Of a stretch of DNA of 64,000 bases, positions 1 through 8,200 are shown piece after piece. The DNA is from Ectopseudomonas mendocina (lineage in GTDB: Bacteria > Pseudomonadota > Gammaproteobacteria > Pseudomonadales > Pseudomonadaceae). Location of the stretch: the NCBI RefSeq assembly GCF_007049795.1, contig NZ_SCFY01000011.1, forward strand, positions 62,001 to 126,000. The letters are read 5' to 3'. A program made the position numbers and the translations under genes. Under the pieces are notes generated by a model. It was given only the letters and a program-made list of their open reading frames with translations, did not search any database and had not been told where the DNA came from. Within the stretch, counting starts at the first letter, position 1. Each line of letters begins with the position of its first letter.

Positions 1-245
1 CTGCTGCGATCACGGTCGGCCAGCGCGCGGAGAATGTCGAAGCCGTTCGGCGCCGGCATGTCCAGATCGAGCAGCAGCAGGCTCCAGGGGTTGTGCTGCA
101 ACCAGTCCAGCGCGGCGGCCGAGTCGGAGAAGCTGACGGTGTTGCGCATGCCAAAGGCCTTGAGGCTGGATTCCAGCAGGCGGCTGTTGGCCACCACGTC
201 ATCGACGATGACGACGCGTGACTGGCTGAAGTCTTTAGACAGCAT
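1..245 (-). CDS. Response regulator receiver protein (partial, C-terminus off window)
   Basis: This is the N-terminal part of a CheY-like receiver domain; the gene runs off the left edge. The start ATG at 245-243 gives MLSKDFSQSRVVIVDD, with the acidic pair of a receiver. A later LLLLDLDMP segment holds the expected phospho-acceptor aspartate (about residue 60). The gene overlaps the 3' end of the sensor kinase by 11 bases, so the two are probably translationally coupled and form one signalling system. Because the kinase carries a receiver without a phospho-acceptor, this protein is the likely phosphorylation target. Any output domain lies outside the window, so the response is unknown. Confidence 0.85.
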   Translation of the reverse strand, partial: MLSKDFSQSRVVIVDDVVANSRLLESSLKAFGMRNTVSFSDSAAALDWLQHNPWSLLLLDLDMPAPNGFDILRALADRDRS

Positions 246-2724
246 GGTGTTTCTCCCAGCCGGTCAGGTCTGTGACCAGTTGACGAAGTTCATTGGGGTC
301 GATGGGCACACCCAGCAGCGCACTCCCGCCCAGGCCTACCAGTTCCTCGAGTTGATCCTCGCGACTGAGCAGTACCACCGGCAGGTCTGCCAATGCTCGA
401 TTCTGACGCAGGGTGCGGAGCAAATCGCGGCCGCCGAGACCGTGCAGTTCGACGCTGAGCAGCAGCAGGTCGGGCCGTTTTTTCAGCACGGCCGCCAACA
501 CCTGGTTGCCATCATCGAACTGCAGCAGTTCGATACCTGCCAGGGCTTGGCCGACGACTGCACGATTCACGCTGTCGAGGTCGGCGTGATACACGCAGGC
601 TGAATGCTGTGCCTGTATTGCGGACGCGGGCCGTTCGGGTTCGGTGTAGCGGGGCAGGTCGATCCAGAACTGACTGCCTGCATTGGGCTGGCTGCGCAGC
701 CCCATTTCGCCATTCATCAGGGCTGCATATTCCTTGCACAGCGACAGGCCAATGCCGGTGCCCTGGATGGCGCCATTTTCCTGGCCGAGGCGCTGGAAGG
801 GGTCGAAGACAAGAGGCTGCAGCTCACTGGCGATACCAATGCCGGTGTCGCTGACCATCAGGCGCACGCGTTCGCCCTGCGCCTCGCAACTGAGGCGCAC
901 GCTGCCTGCAGGGGTATATTTGATGGCGTTGGACAGCAGGTTGAGCAGCACCTGGCGCAGGCGGCGCTGATCGGCCAGTACCGGCAGCGCGTGTGCGGGC
1001 AGCGAAACCTCCAGAGTCAGACCCTGGGCTTCGATTTCCGGTGCGACCAGGGCGGCGCATTCCTGCAGCAGGGCAACGGCGTCGACCCTGGCCATTTCCA
1101 GGCGCGGCAGGTCACTCTGCAGGCTCGACCAGTCCAGAATGTCTCCCACCAACTGATTGAGATGGCGGCTGGCGAGCAGAATCTCTTCCAGATAGTCGGG
1201 GTCGTGTTGGTCTTGCGCGCGTTGCTGCATACGCATCAACTGGGCGAAGCCCTGGATGGCGTTGAGCGGCGTGCGCAGCTCATGGCTCATGCTGGAAATG
1301 AACTGGCTCTTGGCACGGCTGGCTTCCTGGGCTTCCTGGCTGGCGCGCTGCAACTGCGTGGCGCTGTGCTCCAGGCGCTGGCCCATGGACTCGACGTTAT
1401 CGATGATGGCCTCCAGCTCATCGATGGTGGTGGCCGGGCGCCGGGGCTGCCAGTTGCCCTCGCCAATCTCGCGGAGCATGGCGACGATGCCGCCGATAGG
1501 CTTGCGCAACCGCTCGGTCAACTCACGGGCGCGGCCCCACATGAAGGCGAAGAACACCAGGTAGAACACGATCAGGCCGCCGATCAGCAGGTAGCCGATA
1601 TTGCGGTAGTGGCTGGCCAGTTGGTTGGTCTGGCTGAACACCATCGCTTCATCGACCACGGTAAGCAGGTGCCACTCCGTAGCCGGGATCGTCGCCCAGG
1701 CGATCAGGTGCTGTCGGCCATTGAGCGGCATGGACAGTACGCCGCTGCGGCGATTCTCGATGGCCTGGGCGAGGCCGCTGGTGTCACTGCGTTTGCGCAG
1801 GTTGAAGTCTTCGGGCTTGAACAGCTCCGAACTGATGGCTTCGTCGTAGGAGTGCTCGGTCAGTTCATCCAGTCCGAAATCATCCTCGCCGGCCGGTGGC
1901 AGCGCCATGATGTTCATGTCCTTGCTGATGATCATGGCATAGCCGTCCCAGGGCACCTCGAGGCGCTCGATATGTTCGAGCAGTTTGCCAACGGTGATGT
2001 CCAGACCCGCGACGCCTTCGAGGAAGTCGCCGCGCAGCACCGGTGCCACGGCCGACAGCATCCAGCCCTGACCGGCGGGGTCGAGATAGACGTCGGTCCA
2101 GGCGACCTTACGCTGCGGGTTGTGCCTGGCGTCGGCCAGGTAATAGAAGTTGTAGTCCGGTATCACCATGTCATGGGGATACTGCGCGGGCGTATCGAAC
2201 CAGGGGTAGATGTGGTTGTAGCTGTCCCAGCTGTTGAAATAGATGCTGGTCACCAGCGGGTTCTGCTGCACGGTTTCGCGCATCAGCGGATCGAGACGGG
2301 TCAGGCGCGCCACCTTGTACAGATCCTGTTTGTCCAGTGGCGTGGCATTGGAGTAGAAGGACGCCGCGCCACCTTCATCGCTCGGGCTGTAGCGCACGCC
2401 GCTGGCTGTCGTCGCCAGGGTTGCCGGGGCGATGGGCTGACGGTCGTTGAGGGTCTGCTGGGTAAGGGCTGCGTAGGTGCTGGTAAGGCGAGCGATATGA
2501 CCGAGTTCGCTCTCGATCAGATGCGCCTCCTGGCTCGCTGCGGCCTGCAGGTCATTGAGGGTGGTCTCACGCAGGTGTGATATCTGCGCGTCACGGATGG
2601 ACACATTGGTGAACAGGTAGACGCTGATCAGGACAGCCTCGACCAGGATCAGCGGAATCAATGCAGTTTGTACGAATGCGCGCCATATCCATGTCCGAAG
2701 ACTGACTCGAGAGCCGTTTTGCAT
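235..2724 (-). CDS. Cache-domain sensor histidine kinase with degenerate C-terminal receiver
   Basis: An 829-residue inner-membrane sensor kinase. In order: a transmembrane segment near residues 15-40, a large periplasmic Cache-like region (about 60-370), a second membrane helix (about 375-395), a HAMP-like linker, a HisKA domain with SMSHELRTPLN (His near 480), an HATPase domain (N-box NAIKY, DTGIGI, DPFQ, GTGIGL), and a receiver-like domain from about 700. In that last domain the phospho-acceptor position reads LLLLSVELHG (Ser for Asp) and the usual KP motif reads GVP, so it looks unable to be phosphorylated. I chose the start at 2724 because AGGAG lies 7 bases before it; an in-frame upstream Met has no such site. 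It overlaps the response regulator gene. The ligand cannot be inferred. Confidence 0.88.
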   Translation of the reverse strand: MQNGSRVSLRTWIWRAFVQTALIPLILVEAVLISVYLFTNVSIRDAQISHLRETTLNDLQAAASQEAHLIESELGHIARLTSTYAALTQQTLNDRQPIAPATLATTASGVRYSPSDEGGAASFYSNATPLDKQDLYKVARLTRLDPLMRETVQQNPLVTSIYFNSWDSYNHIYPWFDTPAQYPHDMVIPDYNFYYLADARHNPQRKVAWTDVYLDPAGQGWMLSAVAPVLRGDFLEGVAGLDITVGKLLEHIERLEVPWDGYAMIISKDMNIMALPPAGEDDFGLDELTEHSYDEAISSELFKPEDFNLRKRSDTSGLAQAIENRRSGVLSMPLNGRQHLIAWATIPATEWHLLTVVDEAMVFSQTNQLASHYRNIGYLLIGGLIVFYLVFFAFMWGRARELTERLRKPIGGIVAMLREIGEGNWQPRRPATTIDELEAIIDNVESMGQRLEHSATQLQRASQEAQEASRAKSQFISSMSHELRTPLNAIQGFAQLMRMQQRAQDQHDPDYLEEILLASRHLNQLVGDILDWSSLQSDLPRLEMARVDAVALLQECAALVAPEIEAQGLTLEVSLPAHALPVLADQRRLRQVLLNLLSNAIKYTPAGSVRLSCEAQGERVRLMVSDTGIGIASELQPLVFDPFQRLGQENGAIQGTGIGLSLCKEYAALMNGEMGLRSQPNAGSQFWIDLPRYTEPERPASAIQAQHSACVYHADLDSVNRAVVGQALAGIELLQFDDGNQVLAAVLKKRPDLLLLSVELHGLGGRDLLRTLRQNRALADLPVVLLSREDQLEELVGLGGSALLGVPIDPNELRQLVTDLTGWEKHHAV

Positions 2725-2941
2725 GACGCACGCTCCTGCGTGATGTAAGGGCGAACAGTGTGATGTCAATATGATATCCCTGCTTTCCTTAAGGGTGGCT
2801 TAGCTAAAGGTAGTAGTAATTGCTGCAGGTCAAGGGAGCCGTGGCTGCCTTGAGCCGGCAGATCAATGGCGGGGGTGGGGGGCGTGCGGTTCTATGCTAG
2901 GCTGGCCGACCTTTTTTTGATAGCCCCAAGCGGAGCCCTTC

Positions 2942-3571
2942 ATGTCCGAATTCAACTTCAGCCCCGACCTGTCCTCCGATGAAGGCCGCGTCAGTTACGG
3001 CATCGGTCGTCAACTCGGTGGTCAGCTGCGTGACAACCCGCCGCCCGGAGTCGATCTGAACGCCATTCTCGCCGGTCTGACCGACGCCTTCACCGGCCAG
3101 GCCAGCCGCGTGTCCGAGGCCGAGCTGGGCGCCAGCTTCAAGGTCATCCGCGAAATCATGCAGGCCGAAGCGGCCGCCAAGGCGGAAGCCGCTGCCGGTG
3201 AAGGCCGTGCCTACCTGGCCGAGAACGCCAAGCGTGAGGGCGTGACCGTACTGGCTTCCGGCCTGCAGTACGAAGTGCTGGTAGCCGGCGAGGGCGCCAA
3301 GCCGTCTGCCGAAGACCAGGTACGTACTCACTACCATGGCACCCTGATCGACGGCACCGTGTTCGACAGCTCCTACGAGCGCGGCCAGCCGGCTGAATTC
3401 CCCGTCGGTGGTGTGATTCCGGGTTGGGTCGAGGCGCTGCAACTGATGGGCTCCGGCAGCAAATGGCGCCTGCACGTACCGAGCGAGCTGGCCTACGGCG
3501 CTCAGGGCGTCGGCAGCATTCCGCCGCACAGTGTGCTGGTGTTCGATGTCGAGCTGCTCGACATCCTGTAA
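2942..3571 (+). CDS. fklB: FKBP-type peptidyl-prolyl cis-trans isomerase
   Basis: A 209-residue FKBP22-type prolyl isomerase that catalyses cis-trans isomerisation of Xaa-Pro bonds. An N-terminal alpha-helical dimerisation region (about 1-95, with SYGIGRQLGGQL) precedes a FKBP domain containing VFDSSYERG, GVIPGWVEAL and LAYGAQG, the conserved binding-pocket segments. Length and sequence match E. coli FklB (206 residues). No signal peptide is visible, so it should be cytoplasmic. It stands alone, with a terminator hairpin about 100 bases downstream. Confidence 0.93.
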   Translation: MSEFNFSPDLSSDEGRVSYGIGRQLGGQLRDNPPPGVDLNAILAGLTDAFTGQASRVSEAELGASFKVIREIMQAEAAAKAEAAAGEGRAYLAENAKREGVTVLASGLQYEVLVAGEGAKPSAEDQVRTHYHGTLIDGTVFDSSYERGQPAEFPVGGVIPGWVEALQLMGSGSKWRLHVPSELAYGAQGVGSIPPHSVLVFDVELLDIL

Positions 3572-3594
3572 GTGAAATCGGCAGGCGCGTGTCG

Positions 3595-3656
3595 GGTGGA
3601 CAAGGCTTTTATGTCCACCATCGCGACCACGGTGGACGGGTGAAGCGTCGTCCACC
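3595..3656. repeat. Paired GGTGGAC/GTCCACC hairpins
   Basis: Two adjacent perfect inverted repeats: GGTGGACA (3595-3602) with TGTCCACC (3612-3619), and GGTGGACG (3631-3638) with CGTCCACC (3649-3656). They resemble the short intergenic hairpin repeats common in Pseudomonas. They lie just after fklB, before its terminator. Confidence 0.6.
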
Positions 3657-3671
3657 CTAGGCTACGTACGA

Positions 3672-3705
3672 ACGGCCCTTCTGCATTGCACAAGGGCCGT
3701 TTTGT
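3672..3705 (+). terminator. Intrinsic terminator after fklB
   Basis: A 9-bp stem, ACGGCCCTT (3672-3680) with AAGGGCCGT (3692-3700), followed by TTTTGTCTTT. It sits between two convergent genes. Confidence 0.75.
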
Positions 3706-3708
3706 CTT

Positions 3709-3939
3709 TCAGGATGGGCGCAATGCCCGGGCGTAGCAGTACAGAAACAGGCTGCGCACCAGTTCCTTGAGGACGATGGGTTCGCTGGAGCTGAGCTCGT
3801 GTAAATCCAGGTCGCCCTGATCACGCAGTTCGTCCAGGGCTTCTTCTTCGAGCATGGCGCAGACTTCACCGGTTTCACGGTTGAGGATGCGCAGATAGGG
3901 ATGCGGGCGGTCCAGCCAGGCATCGATCAGGTAGGTCAT
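3709..3939 (-). CDS. Small conserved protein of unknown function
   Basis: A 76-residue acidic protein (starts MTYLIDAWLDRPHPYL) with a good ribosome binding site, AAGGAG, 7 bases before its ATG. It has no signal peptide or membrane segment. The sequence looks like a family conserved in Pseudomonas, but I recall no function for it. A partial Fur-box-like sequence lies about 30 bases upstream of the start, which hints at iron control but is weak. It is convergent with fklB. Confidence 0.7.
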   Translation of the reverse strand: MTYLIDAWLDRPHPYLRILNRETGEVCAMLEEEALDELRDQGDLDLHELSSSEPIVLKELVRSLFLYCYARALRPS

Positions 3940-3969
3940 GGCAGGTCTCCTTGGCCGTCATTACGTAAC

Positions 3970-3984
3970 TGAGAATAATTCCTA
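3970..3984. promoter_or_regulatory. Possible Fur box (weak)
   Basis: TGAGAATAATTCCTA matches the 7-1-7 Fur model TGATAAT-N-ATTATCA at about 10 of 14 positions; the left half is good and the right half poor. It is upstream of the 76-residue protein gene on the minus strand. Confidence 0.25.
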
Positions 3985-4191
3985 TTACATAAATAGCAAG
4001 GGTTAATTGCTGCCTTTTGTCGTTTGCACGTTTCAGCAGGTGGGGCGGACAAGGCGAAGCCTGGCCTGCCCTCCGAGCAGGCGAGTTGGAGGAGCGCAGC
4101 ATGCTGTTGATCCCGCGCCTCGCTGCTCACTCTGCGTGCAGGCAGTAGATGCTGGAGGCGAGACGCGTGCCATGCCGGTTCGCAGATCTGG

Positions 4192-5817
4192 TCAGGAGCC
4201 CAGGCGGCGAGTCACTTCGCCCAGTTGCCCGGACATGTCATGCAGGTTGCGGCTGGCTTTCTGCGTACGTTCGACGTTGTCCTGGTTGGCGCTGGCGATG
4301 GCGGTCAGCTCGGTAAGGTTGCGCGAGATATCCTCGGCCACCGAGGTTTGCTCTTCGGCGGCGGTGGCGATCTGCTGGTTCATGTCGCGGATGGCTTCCA
4401 CGGCCTCGGTGATGCGCTGCAGCATGGCACCGGCCTCGGTGACCTGGGTCACGCCCTGTTCGCTGCGCTGTTGACCGCTCTCGATGGCGCGCACGGCATT
4501 CAGCGCACCGCTCTGCACGGTGTCGATGATCTGGTTGATCTCTGCGGTGGACTCGGCGGTGCGCTGGGCGAGGTGGCGCACCTCGTCGGCGACCACGGCG
4601 AAACCGCGGCCTTGTTCGCCGGCGCGGGCGGCTTCGATGGCGGCATTAAGGGCCAGCAGGTTGGTCTGTTCGGCGATGCCACGGATCACTTCCAGCACCT
4701 TGCCGATGCGCCCGCTGTCGCTTTCCAGGCGACGGATCACCTCGGCGGTGTTGGCGATCTCGCCGCGAATGTCGGTGATGGTGGCGATGGTCGATTGCAT
4801 CACCGTGCTGCCCTGACGTGCTGAGTCGTCGGCATCGTTGGCCGCGTGCGCGGCGTCGGCGGCGTGGCGCGCGACTTCCTGCGCCGTGGCGGACATCTCA
4901 TGCATGGCCGTGGCGACCTGATCGGTGCGCTCGAACTGCTCGCTGACGCCCTCGGTCATGCGTGAGGCGATGGCGTTCAGCTCGCTGCTGGCGCTGTCGA
5001 GGTTCTGCGTACTGTGGTGCAGGCGCTCGCTGGTGCTGGCAAGAAAGTCGCGCAGGGTGTTCGCGGCGCGCGCGAGCAGGCCCAGTTCATCTTGCCGGGT
5101 GCTTTCCACGCGTTGGCCGAAACGGCCTTGGCTGAGTTGGTCGACATGGCCGATCAGGTGGCGTATGGGGATGATCAGATTGCGATTGACCAGCCACAGG
5201 CTGAATACGGCGATGACCAGGGCGGCGGCCAGCATCACGACGGTGCCGCTGAGAATGGTGCGCGCGGCGCTGGCGTTGATCTGCTCGGCCTGGCTCAGGC
5301 TGTTCTGGCGTAACTGCTTGACCAGTGCCGTCATCTGCTCGCTGGCGGCGCGGTCGATGCCTTTGACGGCTTCATCGCCGGCTTTGGCATCGGCTCCGGC
5401 GGCCACGAAGGCGTCGCGGCCCTTGCGGTAATTGCCACCAAGCGCCTGATGTTCGCTACGCAGGCGCTCGACCTGCGTCTTCAACGCCGGGTCGGCTGCG
5501 GCGACCAGGGTCAACTGGCCGAGAATATCCTGCACCTTGCGCTCCTGCGCTTCGAACTGGCTCCAGTAGCGTTGCAGATTGGCGCTGTCCTGGCCGCGCA
5601 GTAGGACGTTCTTCCATTCCTGCACCTGAATCTTGAATTCGACGTTGGCCGCGTCGATCAGGCGCGAAGATTCCAGCGGCCCATCGAGCAGGCCTCGGTA
5701 GGACTGAATGCCGCTGGAAAGAAAGCTGAAGCAGGCCAGGGCGGTGATCAGGACCAGTACCAGACTGCCGCCGAGCAGGGCGAGAATCTGCGCGCGCAGG
5801 GATTTTTGCAGGAACAT
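4192..5817 (-). CDS. Methyl-accepting chemotaxis protein
   Basis: A 541-residue chemoreceptor. A transmembrane helix (about 10-35) is followed by a periplasmic helical domain of about 155 residues containing [11 protein letters not shown], a signature of four-helix-bundle sensor domains. Then come a second membrane helix (about 190-212), a HAMP domain, and a signalling domain with the hairpin tip [20 protein letters not shown]. It should bind CheA/CheW and report a small-molecule ligand. The ligand is not evident. The gene is divergent from an aldarate dehydratase gene, so sugar-acid chemotaxis is a possible link, but this is inference from position only. Confidence 0.92.
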   Translation of the reverse strand: MFLQKSLRAQILALLGGSLVLVLITALACFSFLSSGIQSYRGLLDGPLESSRLIDAANVEFKIQVQEWKNVLLRGQDSANLQRYWSQFEAQERKVQDILGQLTLVAAADPALKTQVERLRSEHQALGGNYRKGRDAFVAAGADAKAGDEAVKGIDRAASEQMTALVKQLRQNSLSQAEQINASAARTILSGTVVMLAAALVIAVFSLWLVNRNLIIPIRHLIGHVDQLSQGRFGQRVESTRQDELGLLARAANTLRDFLASTSERLHHSTQNLDSASSELNAIASRMTEGVSEQFERTDQVATAMHEMSATAQEVARHAADAAHAANDADDSARQGSTVMQSTIATITDIRGEIANTAEVIRRLESDSGRIGKVLEVIRGIAEQTNLLALNAAIEAARAGEQGRGFAVVADEVRHLAQRTAESTAEINQIIDTVQSGALNAVRAIESGQQRSEQGVTQVTEAGAMLQRITEAVEAIRDMNQQIATAAEEQTSVAEDISRNLTELTAIASANQDNVERTQKASRNLHDMSGQLGEVTRRLGS

Positions 5818-5953
5818 GACGAGGTGCCTCGGAAGCCAGGCGTGGCGGGACGCGCTCAGTTTAGCAGGCGAATGTTGCAGATTTGTGAAATATCTAGACG
5901 AGTCGTCGCGGTGCCGGATCAGCCAGGGAACAGCAGATCATTTCGATGCTTGA

Positions 5954-5969
5954 ATGATTGCGCAATCAT
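5954..5969. promoter_or_regulatory. Perfect 16-bp palindrome between chemoreceptor and dehydratase genes
   Basis: ATGATTGCGCAATCAT is a perfect 16-bp palindrome in the divergent region, 70 bases before the start of the first talarate/galactarate dehydratase-like gene. It is a plausible dimeric regulator site. No palindrome this long was noticed at the other divergent promoters in the locus. Confidence 0.45.
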
Positions 5970-6038
5970 CTTAATCTGACTCGGGTTGTCCATTTTCGGC
6001 GGCCCACAGGGTGCCGAGTTCATCACGAGGAGGAAACC

Positions 6039-7193
6039 ATGACTGATAACGCCGCCCCACGCGCCGATGACGATCGCATTGCCTGGCTGAGCCTGCGTTC
6101 GGTAGCCCTGCCGCTGGCCAACCCGATCAGCGATGCCAAGGTGTTGACTGGCCGGCAGAAGCCGATGACCGAGATCGCCATCCTGATCGCCGAGATCGAA
6201 ACCCGCGATGGTCATCGTGGCCTCGGTTTCAGTTACTCCAAGAGAGCCGGTGGCCCCGGTCAGTTCGCCCATGCGCTGGAAGTGGCGCCGAACCTGATCG
6301 GCGAGAACCCCAGTGATATCGCCAAGCTGTGGGACAAGCTGTGCTGGGCCGGCGCGTCGGTCGGTCGCAGCGGCCTGGCGAGCCAGGCCATCGGTGCCTT
6401 CGACGTCGCTCTGTGGGATCTCAAGGCGCGCCGCAGTGGCTTGTCGCTGGCACGTTTGCTCGGTAGCCATCGTGATTCGGTGCGCTGCTACAACACTTCC
6501 GGCGGCTTCCTGCATACGCCGCTAGACCAGTTGCTGAAGAACACCGATATCTCCCGCGAGAAGGGCATTGGCGGCATCAAACTCAAGGTCGGTCAACCTG
6601 ACTGGGCGCTGGATATCCACCGCGTCAGCACGGTGCGTGAACATCTGGGTGAGAGCTTCCCGCTGATGGTCGATGCCAATCAGCAATGGGACCGCCCGAC
6701 TGCGCGGCGCATGTGCCGTCGCCTGGAACCCTTCGACCTGATCTGGATCGAGGAGCCGCTGGACTGCTACGACGCCGAAGGTCATGCCGAGCTGGTGCGC
6801 CTGTTCGATACACCGATCGCCACCGGCGAGATGCTCACCAGCCCCGCCGAGCACTGGGAGTTCATTCGCCAGCGCGGCGCCGACTTCCTCATGCCCGATG
6901 CGCCGCGTGTCGGCGGTATCACCCCGTACCTGCGCGTGCAGACCCTGGCCGAGCAGGCCGGCATGACCCTGGCGCCACACTTCGCCATGGAGCTGCACGT
7001 GCACCTTGCCGCCAGCCACACGCGCGAGCCATGGGTCGAGCATTTCGAATGGCTGGAGCCGTTGTTCAACGAGCGCCTGGAGATTCGCGACGGACGCATG
7101 TTGGTGCCGACTCGTCCGGGCCTGGGTCTGAGTCTGAGCGAGCAGGTTGCCGGCTGGACGGTGCAGCAGGCAGAGGTCGGCAACCGCGCTTGA
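6039..7193 (+). CDS. L-talarate/galactarate dehydratase-like enolase
   Basis: A 384-residue member of the mandelate racemase subgroup of the enolase superfamily, very like Salmonella L-talarate/galactarate dehydratase throughout (for example ISDAKVLTGRQKP, CYNTSGGFLHTPLDQ, GGIKLKVGQP). Catalytic parts are present: the KxK motif in IKLKVG; metal ligands in LMVDANQQWD, WIEEPL and TGEM; and a later His in APHFAMELH. It should dehydrate galactarate or L-talarate to 5-keto-4-deoxyglucarate. The ATG at 6039 is preceded by GAGGAGG; an in-frame upstream Met has no comparable site. It ends 4 bases from the convergent lysR gene. A paralogue lies at 8201-9346. Confidence 0.9.
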   Translation: MTDNAAPRADDDRIAWLSLRSVALPLANPISDAKVLTGRQKPMTEIAILIAEIETRDGHRGLGFSYSKRAGGPGQFAHALEVAPNLIGENPSDIAKLWDKLCWAGASVGRSGLASQAIGAFDVALWDLKARRSGLSLARLLGSHRDSVRCYNTSGGFLHTPLDQLLKNTDISREKGIGGIKLKVGQPDWALDIHRVSTVREHLGESFPLMVDANQQWDRPTARRMCRRLEPFDLIWIEEPLDCYDAEGHAELVRLFDTPIATGEMLTSPAEHWEFIRQRGADFLMPDAPRVGGITPYLRVQTLAEQAGMTLAPHFAMELHVHLAASHTREPWVEHFEWLEPLFNERLEIRDGRMLVPTRPGLGLSLSEQVAGWTVQQAEVGNRA

Positions 7194-7197
7194 CGCT

Positions 7198-8103
7198 TCA
7201 GCTCTGCGGATAGATGTCGTGCGCGGCCTGGCGCACAGCTGCGATCATCGACGGTAAGGCCGGGTTGTCGTTGTCGTCGCGCCAGACCAGATGCAGCTCC
7301 CCACTTATGCCTTCGGGTAGCGGCAGCTCGCGGAAACGTACTTGCTCGAAGCGGATGGCACTGGCGCTGCGCGGCACCAGTGCCAGCCCCATGCCGGCAT
7401 TGACCAGCGACAGGATGGTCAGGGTCGAGCCCAGCGCCTGAACAAACTCCGGCTGGATGCCGCTGGCGCGAAACAGGCCGGTGTGCAGTTCGTTGAAGGG
7501 CTGCCAGGCGGTATGTGCATAAAGGATGAAGGGTTGGCCATGGAGCATTTCCAGGGTCGGCCTTTCGTGCTGCGCCAGTGGATGTTCGGCGGGCGCAGCC
7601 AGCACGAAGGGTTCGCGCAGCAGGCATTCGCTGACCAGCCCAGGTTGTTGCAAGGGCGCTCGAACGATGGCCAGGTCCACACGCCGGGCGCGCAGTGCCT
7701 GCACCTGTTCGAAGGTACTCATCTCCAGCAGGGCGATATCCACCCCAGGGCGTTCGCGCTTGGCGGTGGTGATCGCGCGCGGCAGCACGTCATACACCGC
7801 GCTGGCGACGAAGCTGATGTTGAGTGCGCCGCTTTCGCCGATGGCAGCCAGCCTGGCGCTTTGCGCTGCGCGGTGGGCCTGGTCGAGCAGCGCCTGGGCT
7901 TCGACGAAGAAGGCGCGGCCAGCTGCCGTCAACGCCACCGAGCGGGTGCTGCGGGTGAACAACGCCACGCCCAACTGGTGTTCGAGCAGCTGGATCTGCC
8001 GGCTCAGCGGTGGCTGGGTCATGTTCAGGCGCTCGGCAGCGCGGCGGAAATTCAGCTCGGCGGCCAGGGTGGTGAAGCAACGCAGTTGCGATAGCTCGAA
8101 CAC
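7198..8103 (-). CDS. LysR-family transcriptional regulator
   Basis: A 301-residue LysR-type regulator. The N-terminal winged helix-turn-helix (LRCFTTLAAELNFRRAAERL, then MTQPPLSRQIQLLE) is complete, and a substrate-binding domain occupies about residues 90-295. It is divergent from the second talarate/galactarate dehydratase-like gene and convergent with the first. It therefore most likely controls these genes in response to an aldarate or a pathway intermediate. The divergent intergenic region holds an inverted repeat. The inducer is inferred from context only. Confidence 0.9.
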   Translation of the reverse strand: MFELSQLRCFTTLAAELNFRRAAERLNMTQPPLSRQIQLLEHQLGVALFTRSTRSVALTAAGRAFFVEAQALLDQAHRAAQSARLAAIGESGALNISFVASAVYDVLPRAITTAKRERPGVDIALLEMSTFEQVQALRARRVDLAIVRAPLQQPGLVSECLLREPFVLAAPAEHPLAQHERPTLEMLHGQPFILYAHTAWQPFNELHTGLFRASGIQPEFVQALGSTLTILSLVNAGMGLALVPRSASAIRFEQVRFRELPLPEGISGELHLVWRDDNDNPALPSMIAAVRQAAHDIYPQS

Positions 8104-8110
8104 TGATTCA

Positions 8111-8152
8111 ATCCAGGTATCAATTGAGTAGAAAACTAGATTAGACCTGGAT
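8111..8152. promoter_or_regulatory. Inverted repeat in the lysR/dehydratase divergent promoter region
   Basis: ATCCAGGT (8111-8118) and ACCTGGAT (8145-8152) form a perfect 8-bp inverted repeat with a 26-bp spacer. TCAATTGA, an 8-bp palindrome, lies in the spacer. LysR regulators usually bind such divergent regions, so this is a candidate operator. Confidence 0.45.
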
Positions 8153-8200
8153 CAATGGCGACGTCCATCATCGCTCCACGCTTTCGCGTTCGGAGTGACG

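Noticed and set aside
34..603. Plus-strand frame at the left edge
   Set aside because: The minus strand there carries the response regulator and the kinase C-terminus.
604..2580. Long plus-strand open frame opposite the sensor kinase
   Set aside because: The minus strand encodes complete HisKA, HATPase and Cache motifs; the plus frame has no domains and is a high-GC shadow.
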